64,000 nt of DNA from Halapricum salinum (GTDB taxonomy: Archaea > Halobacteriota > Halobacteria > Halobacteriales > Haloarculaceae), in the NCBI RefSeq assembly GCF_004799665.1, contig NZ_CP031310.1:1790887-1854886 (forward strand), read 5' to 3'. The position numbers and the translations under genes were made by a program. This document shows positions 25,980 to 33,461 of this stretch, piece after piece (the first letter of the stretch is position 1; each line of letters opens with the position of its first letter). The notes below the pieces were generated by a model. That model did no database searches. It was not told where the DNA came from and worked only from the letters and a program-made list of their open reading frames with translations.

Positions 25980-27125
25980 TCACAGTAGCCCGAACTTGAA
26001 GACGTTCTCCCGGTATACCTCTTCGATGTCTTCGTACTTCGGGTGCAGGTACGTATCGATGGCGTCGTTCTGATTGTCCTCATCTTGTAGCTCGTCCCCG
26101 CGCATGTATTTGACGAGCTCACGGGGGAGGTTCTGATCAATTCCCCAATACGTTGTTGAGTAGTGTCGCCCGTAGTGACTCGTGATCGGCTCATACTGCT
26201 CTGTTTCGGCGAATTCTGGGTGGAAGGCCGACTTCCACATCTGGTTGATCCGCTTCGGCCACAACTGGTCATTCCTCTCTTGTGACAGGAAGAGGTACGG
26301 TTCGTCAGCATCCGGACGGATCAGCAAGTATTGGACGAACAGCCGGCGCAGTTCATCGTCTATCGGCAGGATTCGTGAATTCGCCGATTTGTTCCGCGAT
26401 CTCGAATTACCGTCCGGAATAACGACTGCGTTTTCATAGTCCTCAAGATGCGGGTGGGTGCCGAGTTCAGGATAGTGTTCCTGGATCTCGGAGTGCTGGA
26501 TAGTGATGTCACGGAGCAGCATCTCGGTCACCGCACCGACACGCTCCAGCAGCTTGAACTGGGTTGTGATGATCGTTTGGTTCCGGATGTTTTTGATCGA
26601 CTGCACCCGTTCCCGCAGGACGTCTTGGTCCAGTATCCGCACATCTTTGTCCGATTCTTCTTTTCGGTATTCCGGGAACCCGACCATCTCATTACCCTCT
26701 TTGATTGGGTGATAGTCTTCGGGATGGGGCCACGTGTCCGATTCCTGCCAGTATTCGTAGGCCTTGTCAAGTAATCGCAGATCCTCTTTGACCTGCTGGA
26801 CCCCCTTTCCGCGTTCCTCCAGTTGGTGGATCGCAAAACGCCGGATATGGTCTTTTCGGGGACACGCCGGTGGTCGTCCTTCGGTGTCCATGAACTCCCG
26901 ATACTGCTCGTACGCTCGCTCGTAGTCACGCACTCTTGCATCGGAGAGCCCTTTCCCGTAGATGTTCTCCTCTAGGTACATTTGCAACGGATCTATCCTG
27001 AGTGACTTGAACTTAGGCACGTACTCTGCTAACCGATCAGCAGTTGTGCCGAACGCATCCGCTACCTCTTCTTGCTTTTCTCGGATCGCTTCTGAATCGA
27101 CCGCCTTGTCGTCTCTGTCAGTCAT
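25980..27125 (-). CDS. Tyrosine recombinase (integrase), last gene of a four-gene operon
   Basis: A 381-aa site-specific recombinase of the XerC/D-phage integrase superfamily. The N-terminal core-binding domain (YLEENIYGKGLSDARVRDYE onward) is followed by a catalytic domain with TTQFKLLERVGAVTEMLLRD (first Arg), NKSANSRILPID (Lys-type strand), SHYGRHYSTTYWGID (HxxR), LVKYMRGDE and YLHPKYEDIEEVYR (candidate nucleophile Tyr). It overlaps the upstream gene by 8 nt. Four overlapping or abutting genes (28358 to 25980) form one transcript, of which two encode recombinase-type domains. It probably integrated the surrounding element. Confidence 0.85.
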   Translation of the reverse strand: MTDRDDKAVDSEAIREKQEEVADAFGTTADRLAEYVPKFKSLRIDPLQMYLEENIYGKGLSDARVRDYERAYEQYREFMDTEGRPPACPRKDHIRRFAIHQLEERGKGVQQVKEDLRLLDKAYEYWQESDTWPHPEDYHPIKEGNEMVGFPEYRKEESDKDVRILDQDVLRERVQSIKNIRNQTIITTQFKLLERVGAVTEMLLRDITIQHSEIQEHYPELGTHPHLEDYENAVVIPDGNSRSRNKSANSRILPIDDELRRLFVQYLLIRPDADEPYLFLSQERNDQLWPKRINQMWKSAFHPEFAETEQYEPITSHYGRHYSTTYWGIDQNLPRELVKYMRGDELQDEDNQNDAIDTYLHPKYEDIEEVYRENVFKFGLL

Positions 27126-27591
27126 ATTTTTTACCTCGATTGACTTTTTCTGTCCAAACCCGCGACGCGCATTCGCCTGTCACAGCGGCCATGACGACGG
27201 GGTTGTAGACATGCGGATGGGCTGGGTGATACAGCAACCAATCGTAGAATTGCTGTATTTTCACCCAGTAATTGAGATACACCGTTTCAGCATTCCGTTC
27301 CTCCAGCAGTGATTCACACCACGTTTCGACATCGGCTGGCGTGGCCAGCGCCGGGTGCCTTCCTCGACTATCGAGGTGTTGCTGCCAGGACTCTCCAGCG
27401 CGACGGACATCCTGTTCGTACCGGTCAGTGCGCTCTTCTGCGAGGAGCTCCGCCTCAACAAACTCCTGCCAGACGTCGCGGTCTCTGTATTCTCCCGCGT
27501 ACTGGTGGAGTCGATAGCGCTCTGGCACCTCTTCGTACCGTTTGTAGACACCGAGACGGTCTACTGGTGCCTTCGACAATGCCCGCGGCAT
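27118..27591 (-). CDS. Stand-alone recombinase core-binding-domain protein
   Basis: A 157-aa protein resembling only the N-terminal SAM-like/core-binding domain of tyrosine recombinases: YEQDVRRAGESWQQHLDSRG, ADVETWCESLLEERNAETVY, and YWVKIQQFYDWLLYHPAHPH. It ends before any catalytic domain, and no frameshift joins it to the next gene. It overlaps the full recombinase by 8 nt. It may bind the same sites as the recombinase and act as a directionality or architectural factor; this is inference. Confidence 0.7.
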   Translation of the reverse strand: MPRALSKAPVDRLGVYKRYEEVPERYRLHQYAGEYRDRDVWQEFVEAELLAEERTDRYEQDVRRAGESWQQHLDSRGRHPALATPADVETWCESLLEERNAETVYLNYWVKIQQFYDWLLYHPAHPHVYNPVVMAAVTGECASRVWTEKVNRGKKYD

Positions 27592-27592
27592 A

Positions 27593-28045
27593 TTAGCCAG
27601 CCCCCTTTGCTTCGTCTGCCTGCTCTACTGGGTAGTACTGGCCGTCTGCAATGCGTACGGTGTCACCTTCCATCGTGTGCAGGTGCGTGTTGACGCGCCG
27701 TGGCGCTGAATCAACGACAAATTGCAGGATTTCCTCGAAGGAGGCGCCTGGATTCGAGGCCACGTACTGTTCGATCGCTCGGGACTCGTGATCATGGAGT
27801 TGGTCTTCGAGTTCTTCGATGCGGTCTCTGGCTCTGTCGAGTTCTTTCTTCAGGTCGTTCCGCTGGTGCCGGAGTTCTCGCCGTGATTCATCGGGCGTCA
27901 CTTCGATCGAGACGGCTTTCAGTCCGGTTTCCACCATCGCCTGTATGAATTCGCTGACGCTCATATCGCGGTTGGCAGCTTCCTCGCACCACCGCTGGTA
28001 CTGTTCCGACGTTGGATACGCGGTGGCATTTTCCGACTCAGTCAT
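27593..28045 (-). CDS. Ribbon-helix-helix/coiled-coil accessory protein of the recombinase operon
   Basis: A 150-aa protein. The N-terminal 45 residues fit a short DNA-binding helical domain (TSEQYQRWCEEAANRDMSVS, EFIQAMVETGL), followed by a strong coiled coil (RRELRHQRNDLKKELDRARD, RIEELEDQLHDHE) and a small C-terminal winged-like part with TPRRVNTHLHTM-type sequence (APRRVNTHLHTMEGD). ATG 28043-28045 lies within the end of the upstream gene (8-nt overlap). It is followed 1 nt later by the core-binding gene. Probable DNA-binding accessory factor. Confidence 0.65.
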   Translation of the reverse strand: MTESENATAYPTSEQYQRWCEEAANRDMSVSEFIQAMVETGLKAVSIEVTPDESRRELRHQRNDLKKELDRARDRIEELEDQLHDHESRAIEQYVASNPGASFEEILQFVVDSAPRRVNTHLHTMEGDTVRIADGQYYPVEQADEAKGAG

Positions 28046-28358
28046 CGTGGTGCTCACTCCAGAGGTGGATCTGCTCACTCGTTACTCGATACTTGATTTC
28101 GCTGGCTTGCTCAGGATCGACACCTAGTTTGTTGAGTTCGTCTGGTCCGACGACGATGGCGATCGGCAGTGGCTGTCCGTCGGCTGTCTGTGAGACTGTT
28201 GCAGTCCGACACGGGGGCCGGCCGGTCCACGCGGGCTCGGTTACCGTTAGTCCATACTCGTCAGACCCAGTCGATGCCTCAAACTCTGCTGCTGGTCGCG
28301 CAAAGCTTGACCAGTCTCCTGAAGCGGAAGCCAACTCAGGGTCACTACTCATCGGCAT
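28038..28358 (-). CDS. Small hypothetical protein, first gene of the recombinase operon
   Basis: A 106-aa acidic protein with no recognised domain. The C-terminal half (LPIAIVVGPDELNKLGVDPE, ASEIKYRVTSEQIHLWSEH) looks like a small alpha/beta unit. The start is ATG 28358 or the in-frame ATG two codons later. The TATA box at 28380-28387 gives a leaderless transcript. It heads the operon divergent from the PhiH1-like repressor. Confidence 0.6.
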   Translation of the reverse strand: MPMSSDPELASASGDWSSFARPAAEFEASTGSDEYGLTVTEPAWTGRPPCRTATVSQTADGQPLPIAIVVGPDELNKLGVDPEQASEIKYRVTSEQIHLWSEHHDD

Positions 28359-28379
28359 CGAGTCCTTATCGCCACTAGG

Positions 28380-28420
28380 TTAAAAATGTAAGCCAATACT
28401 GTACCAATATACTAGTACAG
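28380..28420 (-). promoter_or_regulatory. Recombinase operon promoter with inverted-repeat operator
   Basis: On the minus strand atttttaa (28380-28387) is a TATA box 22-29 nt before the ATG at 28358. Immediately upstream, ctgtac (28399-28404) and gtacag (28415-28420) form an inverted repeat with a 10-nt spacer. It is a plausible operator for the divergent PhiH1-like repressor, placed to block TBP/TFB binding. Confidence 0.5.
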
Positions 28421-28455
28421 AAATGTGCCACAGAGCTGGATTCATTCTGGTCGAA

Positions 28456-28461
28456 ACTATA
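28456..28461 (+). promoter_or_regulatory. TATA box for the PhiH1-like repressor
   Basis: gaaactatagcc is centred about 24 nt before ATG 28482, predicting a leaderless transcript. Confidence 0.45.
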
Positions 28462-28481
28462 GCCCATAACCAGGTCAAACA

Positions 28482-29075
28482 ATGCCGAATATGAGACGAC
28501 TCCAACCCAACTGGTTGAACGCCAACGACGACAAGATCCTCGAGTTACTCGGTGAGACAGGCGTCGCACTCAACAAGCGCGGCATCGAAGTAAATCTCGA
28601 CCTACAAGACCGACCAGTCTCCTACTCAACGATCAAACGACGGGTAGACAAACTCGAAGACTCCGATTTTCTTGAAGACGTTGGGACAACCGGCTCGTAC
28701 TATCGCATCAGTGACCGCGGCAAACGATATTTGACCGGAAACCCATATGGGACATCTGAGATCACTGAAGGCGTAGACCCAGTTACCCTGTCTCCCCCTG
28801 ATTATCAATTACTCCGAGAAATCAAAGAAGCAAAAGCCACAGTAGACGAGGAAGCAATTCTTGCTCGCATTACCGGTGATAGACAAGAAGCTTCTGAACG
28901 ATTAGCAGATCTCAAACGCAAAGGCGTTATCACAGAAAACGATGGCCTCCAACTGGATTTCCTAGGACAATTTATCTTGGAACACTTCAAAGAAGGCAAA
29001 GAAGTCCTCTCCGACGCAAAGAACCAACCAGATACCCCTGCTTCTGCGGAAACATACTACGATGCAGTCCGATGA
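28482..29075 (+). CDS. PhiH1 repressor-like winged-helix regulator
   Basis: A 197-aa protein of the haloviral PhiH1-repressor type. The N-terminal winged helix is MRRLQPNWLNANDDKILELL, LNKRGIEVNLDLQDRPVSYS, TIKRRVDKLED, and the wing FLEDVGTTGSYYRISDRGKR. The second half (SPPDYQLLREIKEAKATVDE, ERLADLKRKGVITENDGLQL) forms a second winged helix, an extension not found in the short repressors. It is divergent from the recombinase operon with a shared 120-nt control region containing an inverted repeat. It most likely controls integration or excision. Confidence 0.75.
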   Translation: MPNMRRLQPNWLNANDDKILELLGETGVALNKRGIEVNLDLQDRPVSYSTIKRRVDKLEDSDFLEDVGTTGSYYRISDRGKRYLTGNPYGTSEITEGVDPVTLSPPDYQLLREIKEAKATVDEEAILARITGDRQEASERLADLKRKGVITENDGLQLDFLGQFILEHFKEGKEVLSDAKNQPDTPASAETYYDAVR

Positions 29076-29255
29076 TCACCACTGACACCAACCATCTTGC
29101 TACTCAGAAACGGATCTATCACCCAGAATACCCTCTGAGCGACTTGAGTTAGGTGGATGGACATCCGGATAGCCGCCGATGAAGCATGGTCGTTTCAGGA
29201 TTACAAATACGCACCGTGATAAACACTGAATAGAATTCGTGCCGTTGCACATCGA

Positions 29256-29651
29256 ATGGTATACTGCCAGCATTGCGGGGAACAGATCGCAAAGACGGAT
29301 CGGTATTGCTCAGGGTGCGGGAGAAAACAGGAGCAAAGATCGAGTAAGGAGCCTCTTGAAGAGTTCTTCAGCAAAATCGACAGGCTTGTCGATAGACAGG
29401 TGGACTGGATTGCGACCAAGTATCCGGATATTGAACAAGAGATCTTGCTTGATGAACACACGTTCGCTATGCAGATGTACGTGATCGGCCTGCTCAAAGG
29501 CCAAATTGGGACGTTAATTCTGCTCAGCGCCGACGACTGGGACGACACTGACCGCGAAAACATCGACCTCGACCCGATCTATAGCTATCTCGTTGACACA
29601 GTTCAGGAACGGGAAGGCAACATCCGGGAGGCGCTCAATGCGACTGCGTGA
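29256..29651 (+). CDS. Zinc-ribbon protein, 131 aa
   Basis: An N-terminal zinc ribbon (YCQHCGEQIAKTDRYCSGCG) occupies residues 3-22 with four Cys. A helical C-terminal domain of about 100 residues follows (FFSKIDRLVDRQVDWIATKY, DEHTFAMQMYVIGLLKGQIG), acidic and without TM helices. Function unknown. It sits between the repressor and the second integrase, so it is probably an element-borne gene. Confidence 0.65.
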   Translation: MVYCQHCGEQIAKTDRYCSGCGRKQEQRSSKEPLEEFFSKIDRLVDRQVDWIATKYPDIEQEILLDEHTFAMQMYVIGLLKGQIGTLILLSADDWDDTDRENIDLDPIYSYLVDTVQEREGNIREALNATA

Positions 29652-29936
29652 GTTCGACAAAGAATCGACTTCCGGCTCGTCTCACTATGTGATCTGAGTC
29701 CTGTAATTAGTCGTGTATTCTACGAATCAGGTGATGTCAAATTCATGTCCCGGACGCTACGACGTCCAGGAGATCTGAAATAGTCGCTCGTGACCTGTTG
29801 GATAGGGATAACGACCATTCGGTCGCGCACCCACCATTGGATGGAGGCGCGCTACACATGCCGAATAGACACGAACTCAAACCAGAGCGTGCAACAGCGA
29901 CCGAAGACACAGCCAGTTACCTCTCTCATCACGGAG

Positions 29937-31064
29937 GTGGGTGGAGTGCCTGAACGGTTTTCGAAGCTTGACGATGAAATTGTCGAGGAGTTACGCGATG
30001 TGGTTGGTCCTGATCTCAAGCCTCTCGAACCTACCGACGGTGTGCAGCGGTTTTTGAATCGAAAGCAGGACGACGTGACGTCGAACACGATCGCCGAGTA
30101 TCAAAAGAAGCTGTCTCGCTTTGAGTCGTTCTGCGAGAGACGTGATATCGATGACCTTCGAGAGCTAGATCGGCGTAGTGTCGATGAGTATGTCTCGTGG
30201 CTGCGTCACGAGTCAAGTGACGAAGTTGAAGAATTGTCGCCGAAGACGATGCGTGACGAACTCTACCTCATTCGCCAACTGCTTGGGTACTTGGAACGGA
30301 TCGACGCGGTTGAGCCTGGGTTGAGTGAGGTGGTGCAGATCCCGGATCTCTCCGATACCGAAGGTGTCAGAGATGTTGATGTCGATCCTGAGCGGGTGCA
30401 GACGATATTGGAGTATCTCGAGCGGTATCAGTACGCCTCGCTGGAGCATGTTGTCTGGCTCGTGAGTGCGCGCGTCGGTCGGCGACTCGGTGGGTACGTT
30501 GCGCTGGATCTGTGCGATGCGCATCTCGAGGGGCGTGACCCGTATCTAGAGTTCCGTCATCGGCCGCCGACTCGACTCAAAAACGGGGAGAACGGGGAAG
30601 AGCAAGTCGCGATCGCCACGGAGGTCGCCGATGTATTGCGCGACTACATCGACGATATTCGTCCTGAGGTCACGGATGACAATGGACGTGAGCCATTGCT
30701 CGCGACACGGTACGGACGAATATCGACGACGACGTTTCGGAAATATATATACAAATGGTCCAGGCCGTGCATGATCCACGGCGATTGTCCACACGACAAA
30801 GCGCTTGATGACTGCGAAGCTGCGCAGTCAGTCAATCAGGCAGCGAAATGCCCATCGTCACGCTCACCACACGCGCTTCGACACGGATACATCAGCGAGG
30901 CCCGTCGGCGAGGCGTCCCACTGGAGGTCCTCACCGACCGGGTCGATGTGACTCCGGAGGTGATTCAGGAGGTCTACGACGAGAGTACTCCTGAAGAGCG
31001 ACGCGAAGTCCGACGTGACATCCTCGAGGAGTACACTTCGGACAAAGGACGAGGGTATCTTTGA
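29937..31064 (+). CDS. Tyrosine recombinase (second integrase)
   Basis: A site-specific recombinase. The core-binding domain (TSNTIAEYQKKLSRFESFCE, LSPKTMRDELYLIRQLLGYL) precedes the catalytic domain: LVSARVGRRLGGYVALDLCD (first Arg), SPHALRHGYISEARRRGVP (HxLRHG), VLTDRVDVTPEVIQEVYDES with the candidate nucleophile Tyr. A Cys/His insertion (CMIHGDCPHDKALDDCEA) before HxLRHG is typical of haloarchaeal plasmid and proviral integrases. The start is uncertain: GTG 29937 or GTG 29946 (VPERFSKLDDE); the frame is open back to 29790. It marks the right side of the mobile region. Confidence 0.85.
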   Translation: MGGVPERFSKLDDEIVEELRDVVGPDLKPLEPTDGVQRFLNRKQDDVTSNTIAEYQKKLSRFESFCERRDIDDLRELDRRSVDEYVSWLRHESSDEVEELSPKTMRDELYLIRQLLGYLERIDAVEPGLSEVVQIPDLSDTEGVRDVDVDPERVQTILEYLERYQYASLEHVVWLVSARVGRRLGGYVALDLCDAHLEGRDPYLEFRHRPPTRLKNGENGEEQVAIATEVADVLRDYIDDIRPEVTDDNGREPLLATRYGRISTTTFRKYIYKWSRPCMIHGDCPHDKALDDCEAAQSVNQAAKCPSSRSPHALRHGYISEARRRGVPLEVLTDRVDVTPEVIQEVYDESTPEERREVRRDILEEYTSDKGRGYL

Positions 31065-31248
31065 AACGGATCTCACAGGTCCGACGTAGGACACCCCGGC
31101 CCAGAAAGATCTGTGAAAAGCAGAGATGGCGAGTAGTGGCGCACTGAATCCGTTCGGTGGTGAGCACCCCTCTCTATTCGGGACGGGCAAGAAATAGTGT
31201 GACAGTGAAGTGAGTGTCACGGTCAACTACGTCAGCAGTTCCTCAATA

Positions 31249-31965
31249 CTAAGGATAGATAACAGATCCAGGACTAATCTCAAAATCGCAGTTGGCGGCG
31301 ACGGTATACAGTGGTCGCTCGCGAATTACGACGTCGGCGAATCGTTCGGCGATACAGTGCTCTCCGAACCACAGGCTTGCGTGCCGCCGTGGCCAAATCC
31401 CGGCCCTGCCTGAGAGTCGTGTTTCTTCACGGAGGAGGGAGTCGTCTTTGACAGTGTAGTTGTAGCCGGATAGTCGCGCGGGGATTGTCGGTGGTCGTTT
31501 TCCTTCGAACGAGAGGATATGCTGTCCATCGGCAGTGACAGTCGCATATCGTGTGCGGCCATTGTCTCGAAGGTCGATATCGGCGACGAGTTTCGGGTAT
31601 CCCCAGATGTCCTCGCCGAAGGCGCGTGCTGGATCGGTCGAAACCGGAAGGGTGTAGACGTAGCCGCTGACGCCGCGTCGCAGTGCTGAAAGATACGGCC
31701 ACGTCCGTGTCCCGGTTTCGACCGCTGGGAGGATGACGCCCACCTCGTCGTACGGCTCGATCGTGTCGTCGCCGACGCGGTCGTAGCTGACCGCCAGCAC
31801 TGTCAGCGCAGCCCGGGACCGTGTTGCCCGGATCGGTTCTAAGCCAGCAGGCAGCAACGCAGCAACGTCAGCCCGGTCAGCGGGGAACACAGCGCCTACG
31901 ATCGAGGCAGAGAGTTGCGCCGGGAGTTGGAATGTGTGGCCGGTCGAGATCGTTTGCTGTATCAT
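31249..31965 (-). CDS. Acetoacetate decarboxylase family protein
   Basis: A 238-aa beta-barrel protein of the acetoacetate decarboxylase superfamily. The family core GEDIWGYPKLVADIDL and the opening TFQLPAQLSASIVGAVFPAD are visible. Whether it has the Schiff-base Lys chemistry is unsure; many relatives are lyases or dehydratases with other substrates. ATG at 31963-31965 overlaps the stop of the upstream SDR gene by 4 nt (ATGA), so the two form an operon and likely one short pathway acting on a keto compound. Confidence 0.8.
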   Translation of the reverse strand: MIQQTISTGHTFQLPAQLSASIVGAVFPADRADVAALLPAGLEPIRATRSRAALTVLAVSYDRVGDDTIEPYDEVGVILPAVETGTRTWPYLSALRRGVSGYVYTLPVSTDPARAFGEDIWGYPKLVADIDLRDNGRTRYATVTADGQHILSFEGKRPPTIPARLSGYNYTVKDDSLLREETRLSGRAGIWPRRHASLWFGEHCIAERFADVVIRERPLYTVAANCDFEISPGSVIYP

Positions 31966-32804
31966 CGGTCCTGGCCTCGGAAGCGGTGCAGTGCGGCGAA
32001 GGCTTTGATCACTGTCCGCTGCCCGAGTGACCGAACTGGCTGAGGAAGCCATCGGGTCGAGAGGAGTAGCTTCGCTGGCCAGCCGACAGGGTGGCGGAGT
32101 GCGGGATTCTCGGTGGTGGCGACAGTGTGGATCTTGGCTGCGACCCGGTCCGGCGACACTGTCAGTGGGCCACGCCCCGCTATGAGTGTTCCCTCTGCCA
32201 TCGCGTCATAAACGTCTGCAAACCGGTCGCTGTGATCCGTGTTGGCGAGGTGCTGTTGGGAGGTGTCTGCGAAGGCGGTGGTGACCCAGGCGGGTTCGAT
32301 CACGGCGACATCGACGCTGAGATCGGTGACTTCCATGCGGAGTGTTTCCGCGAGGGCTTCGACGGCGTGTTTCGAGGCGGCGTACGCCCCCATGCCTGGG
32401 GTCGTGATCCGGGCGTGCGTGCTGGAAACGATGATGGCAGTCCCGTCGCGTTCGGCCAGCAGTGGCAGCATCTCTTGGATGGTGCGGTGGGCGCCGTGCA
32501 CGTTGACATCGAACTGTGCTTGGAGCTGCTCACTCGGGATATCAGCGAGCGGGCCGAGCTGAGCCACACCTGCGTTGGCGACGACACAATCTAGCCCGCT
32601 GACTTCGTCAGCGATCCGTGAATGGAGTGACTCGATGTCGTCGGCATCAGTGACGTCCACTGTCTCCGTAAGACAGTTCTCGAGAGTTTCGAGAGCGTCG
32701 GCGTCGATGTCGGTGGCGTAGACGCGCCACCCCGCAGCGGCCAGAGTTTCAGCAGTGGCTCGCCCGATTCCCGACCCAGCGCCAGTCACGAGCGCCGTCC
32801 TCAT
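31962..32804 (-). CDS. Short-chain dehydrogenase/reductase
   Basis: A 280-aa classical SDR. The cofactor motif TGAGSGIGRATAETLAAAGW is at the N-terminus, with ATDIDADAL (acidic residue after strand 2, favouring NAD). Further motifs are VVANAGVAQLGPL, IIVSSTHARITTPGMGAYAA (catalytic Ser) and YAASKHAVEALAETLRMEV (YxxxK), followed by VIEPAWVTTAF. The start is taken at ATG 32802-32804 (MRTALVTGAGSGIG), seven codons inside the longest frame. It is coupled to the decarboxylase-family gene by a 4-nt overlap. Confidence 0.9.
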   Translation of the reverse strand: MRTALVTGAGSGIGRATAETLAAAGWRVYATDIDADALETLENCLTETVDVTDADDIESLHSRIADEVSGLDCVVANAGVAQLGPLADIPSEQLQAQFDVNVHGAHRTIQEMLPLLAERDGTAIIVSSTHARITTPGMGAYAASKHAVEALAETLRMEVTDLSVDVAVIEPAWVTTAFADTSQQHLANTDHSDRFADVYDAMAEGTLIAGRGPLTVSPDRVAAKIHTVATTENPALRHPVGWPAKLLLSTRWLPQPVRSLGQRTVIKAFAALHRFRGQDR

Positions 32805-32884
32805 CGCCACTATCTCGGCACCCACCCATGGAAATCATTTCGACTCCTGGCCAGAGTGGGAGTCCACGCGAAATCCCCACCCCT

Positions 32885-32977
32885 TCACGAGCGGATCTGC
32901 CAGGACGCTCGAAGTAGGGTCAGGTTGTTGAGCAAGACGTTGGTATCGACGACACAGATGGCTCGTCCTTCGGTCGT
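32885..32977 (-). pseudogene. Truncated PIN toxin with lost start codon
   Basis: Directly after the antitoxin gene the minus strand reads TEGRAICVVDTNVLLNNLTL, LRASWQIRS, then TGA at 32885-32887. VVDTNVLLN is the first PIN strand with its catalytic Asp. The position that should be the start is ACG at 32975-32977, overlapping the antitoxin TAA by one base (taACG where taATG would be the usual coupled start). The frame ends after 30 codons, so about 100 residues are missing. Confidence 0.65.
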
Positions 32978-33366
32978 TACCTGCGCGACTCACCGTCGTC
33001 CGAGACCTCGTCAGGTGTCCACTCTGGCACAGCGCCGTCGTAGAACTCTTCGTCAGTGGGGAGATCACCCGTGAGCGTCGGCTCCGGTGGTCCGTGGTCG
33101 ATTGATTCTTTGAGGAGTTTCATCCGTAAGGCCTCTTCTCGACCGAGGATCGACGCAACCGTCTCGAAGTCTACTTGATCGTCGTAGTACGCATCGCTGA
33201 GCCGCCGCCGGAACTCCTCGTCGGCGGCGATCTCCTCAAGTTTGGCTTCGAGCGCCTCAATGAGTAGGCGTGTCCGGGAGATGTCGAGGACGTCAACGAC
33301 CCGGTCCGCTCGTTCGACGAGCGAGGCAGGGGCGGTGAAATCGACGCGTGTGTCCTCCTCCGCCAT
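32977..33366 (-). CDS. VapB-like ribbon-helix-helix antitoxin, orphan
   Basis: A 129-aa protein. The N-terminus (DTRVDFTAPASLVERADRVV, DVLDISRTRLLIEALEAKLE) is a ribbon-helix-helix DNA-binding domain. The acidic remainder (DYVDF-type YYDDQVDFETVASILGREEA, LPTDEEFYDGAVPEWTPDEV) would wrap a toxin. Its PIN toxin downstream is reduced to a fragment, so this is an antitoxin without a working partner. It could still act as an autorepressor or neutralise a related toxin elsewhere. ATG 33364-33366. Confidence 0.75.
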   Translation of the reverse strand: MAEEDTRVDFTAPASLVERADRVVDVLDISRTRLLIEALEAKLEEIAADEEFRRRLSDAYYDDQVDFETVASILGREEALRMKLLKESIDHGPPEPTLTGDLPTDEEFYDGAVPEWTPDEVSDDGESRR

Positions 33367-33461
33367 GGCTCTGTATTATTTCTCCAGGTAAATGGGTTCA
33401 TTGGGGTCGCTCGAAGGGACAGGGAATCTGTTGTTTCGGTGCTGTTTGATGTCGAGGGAGC

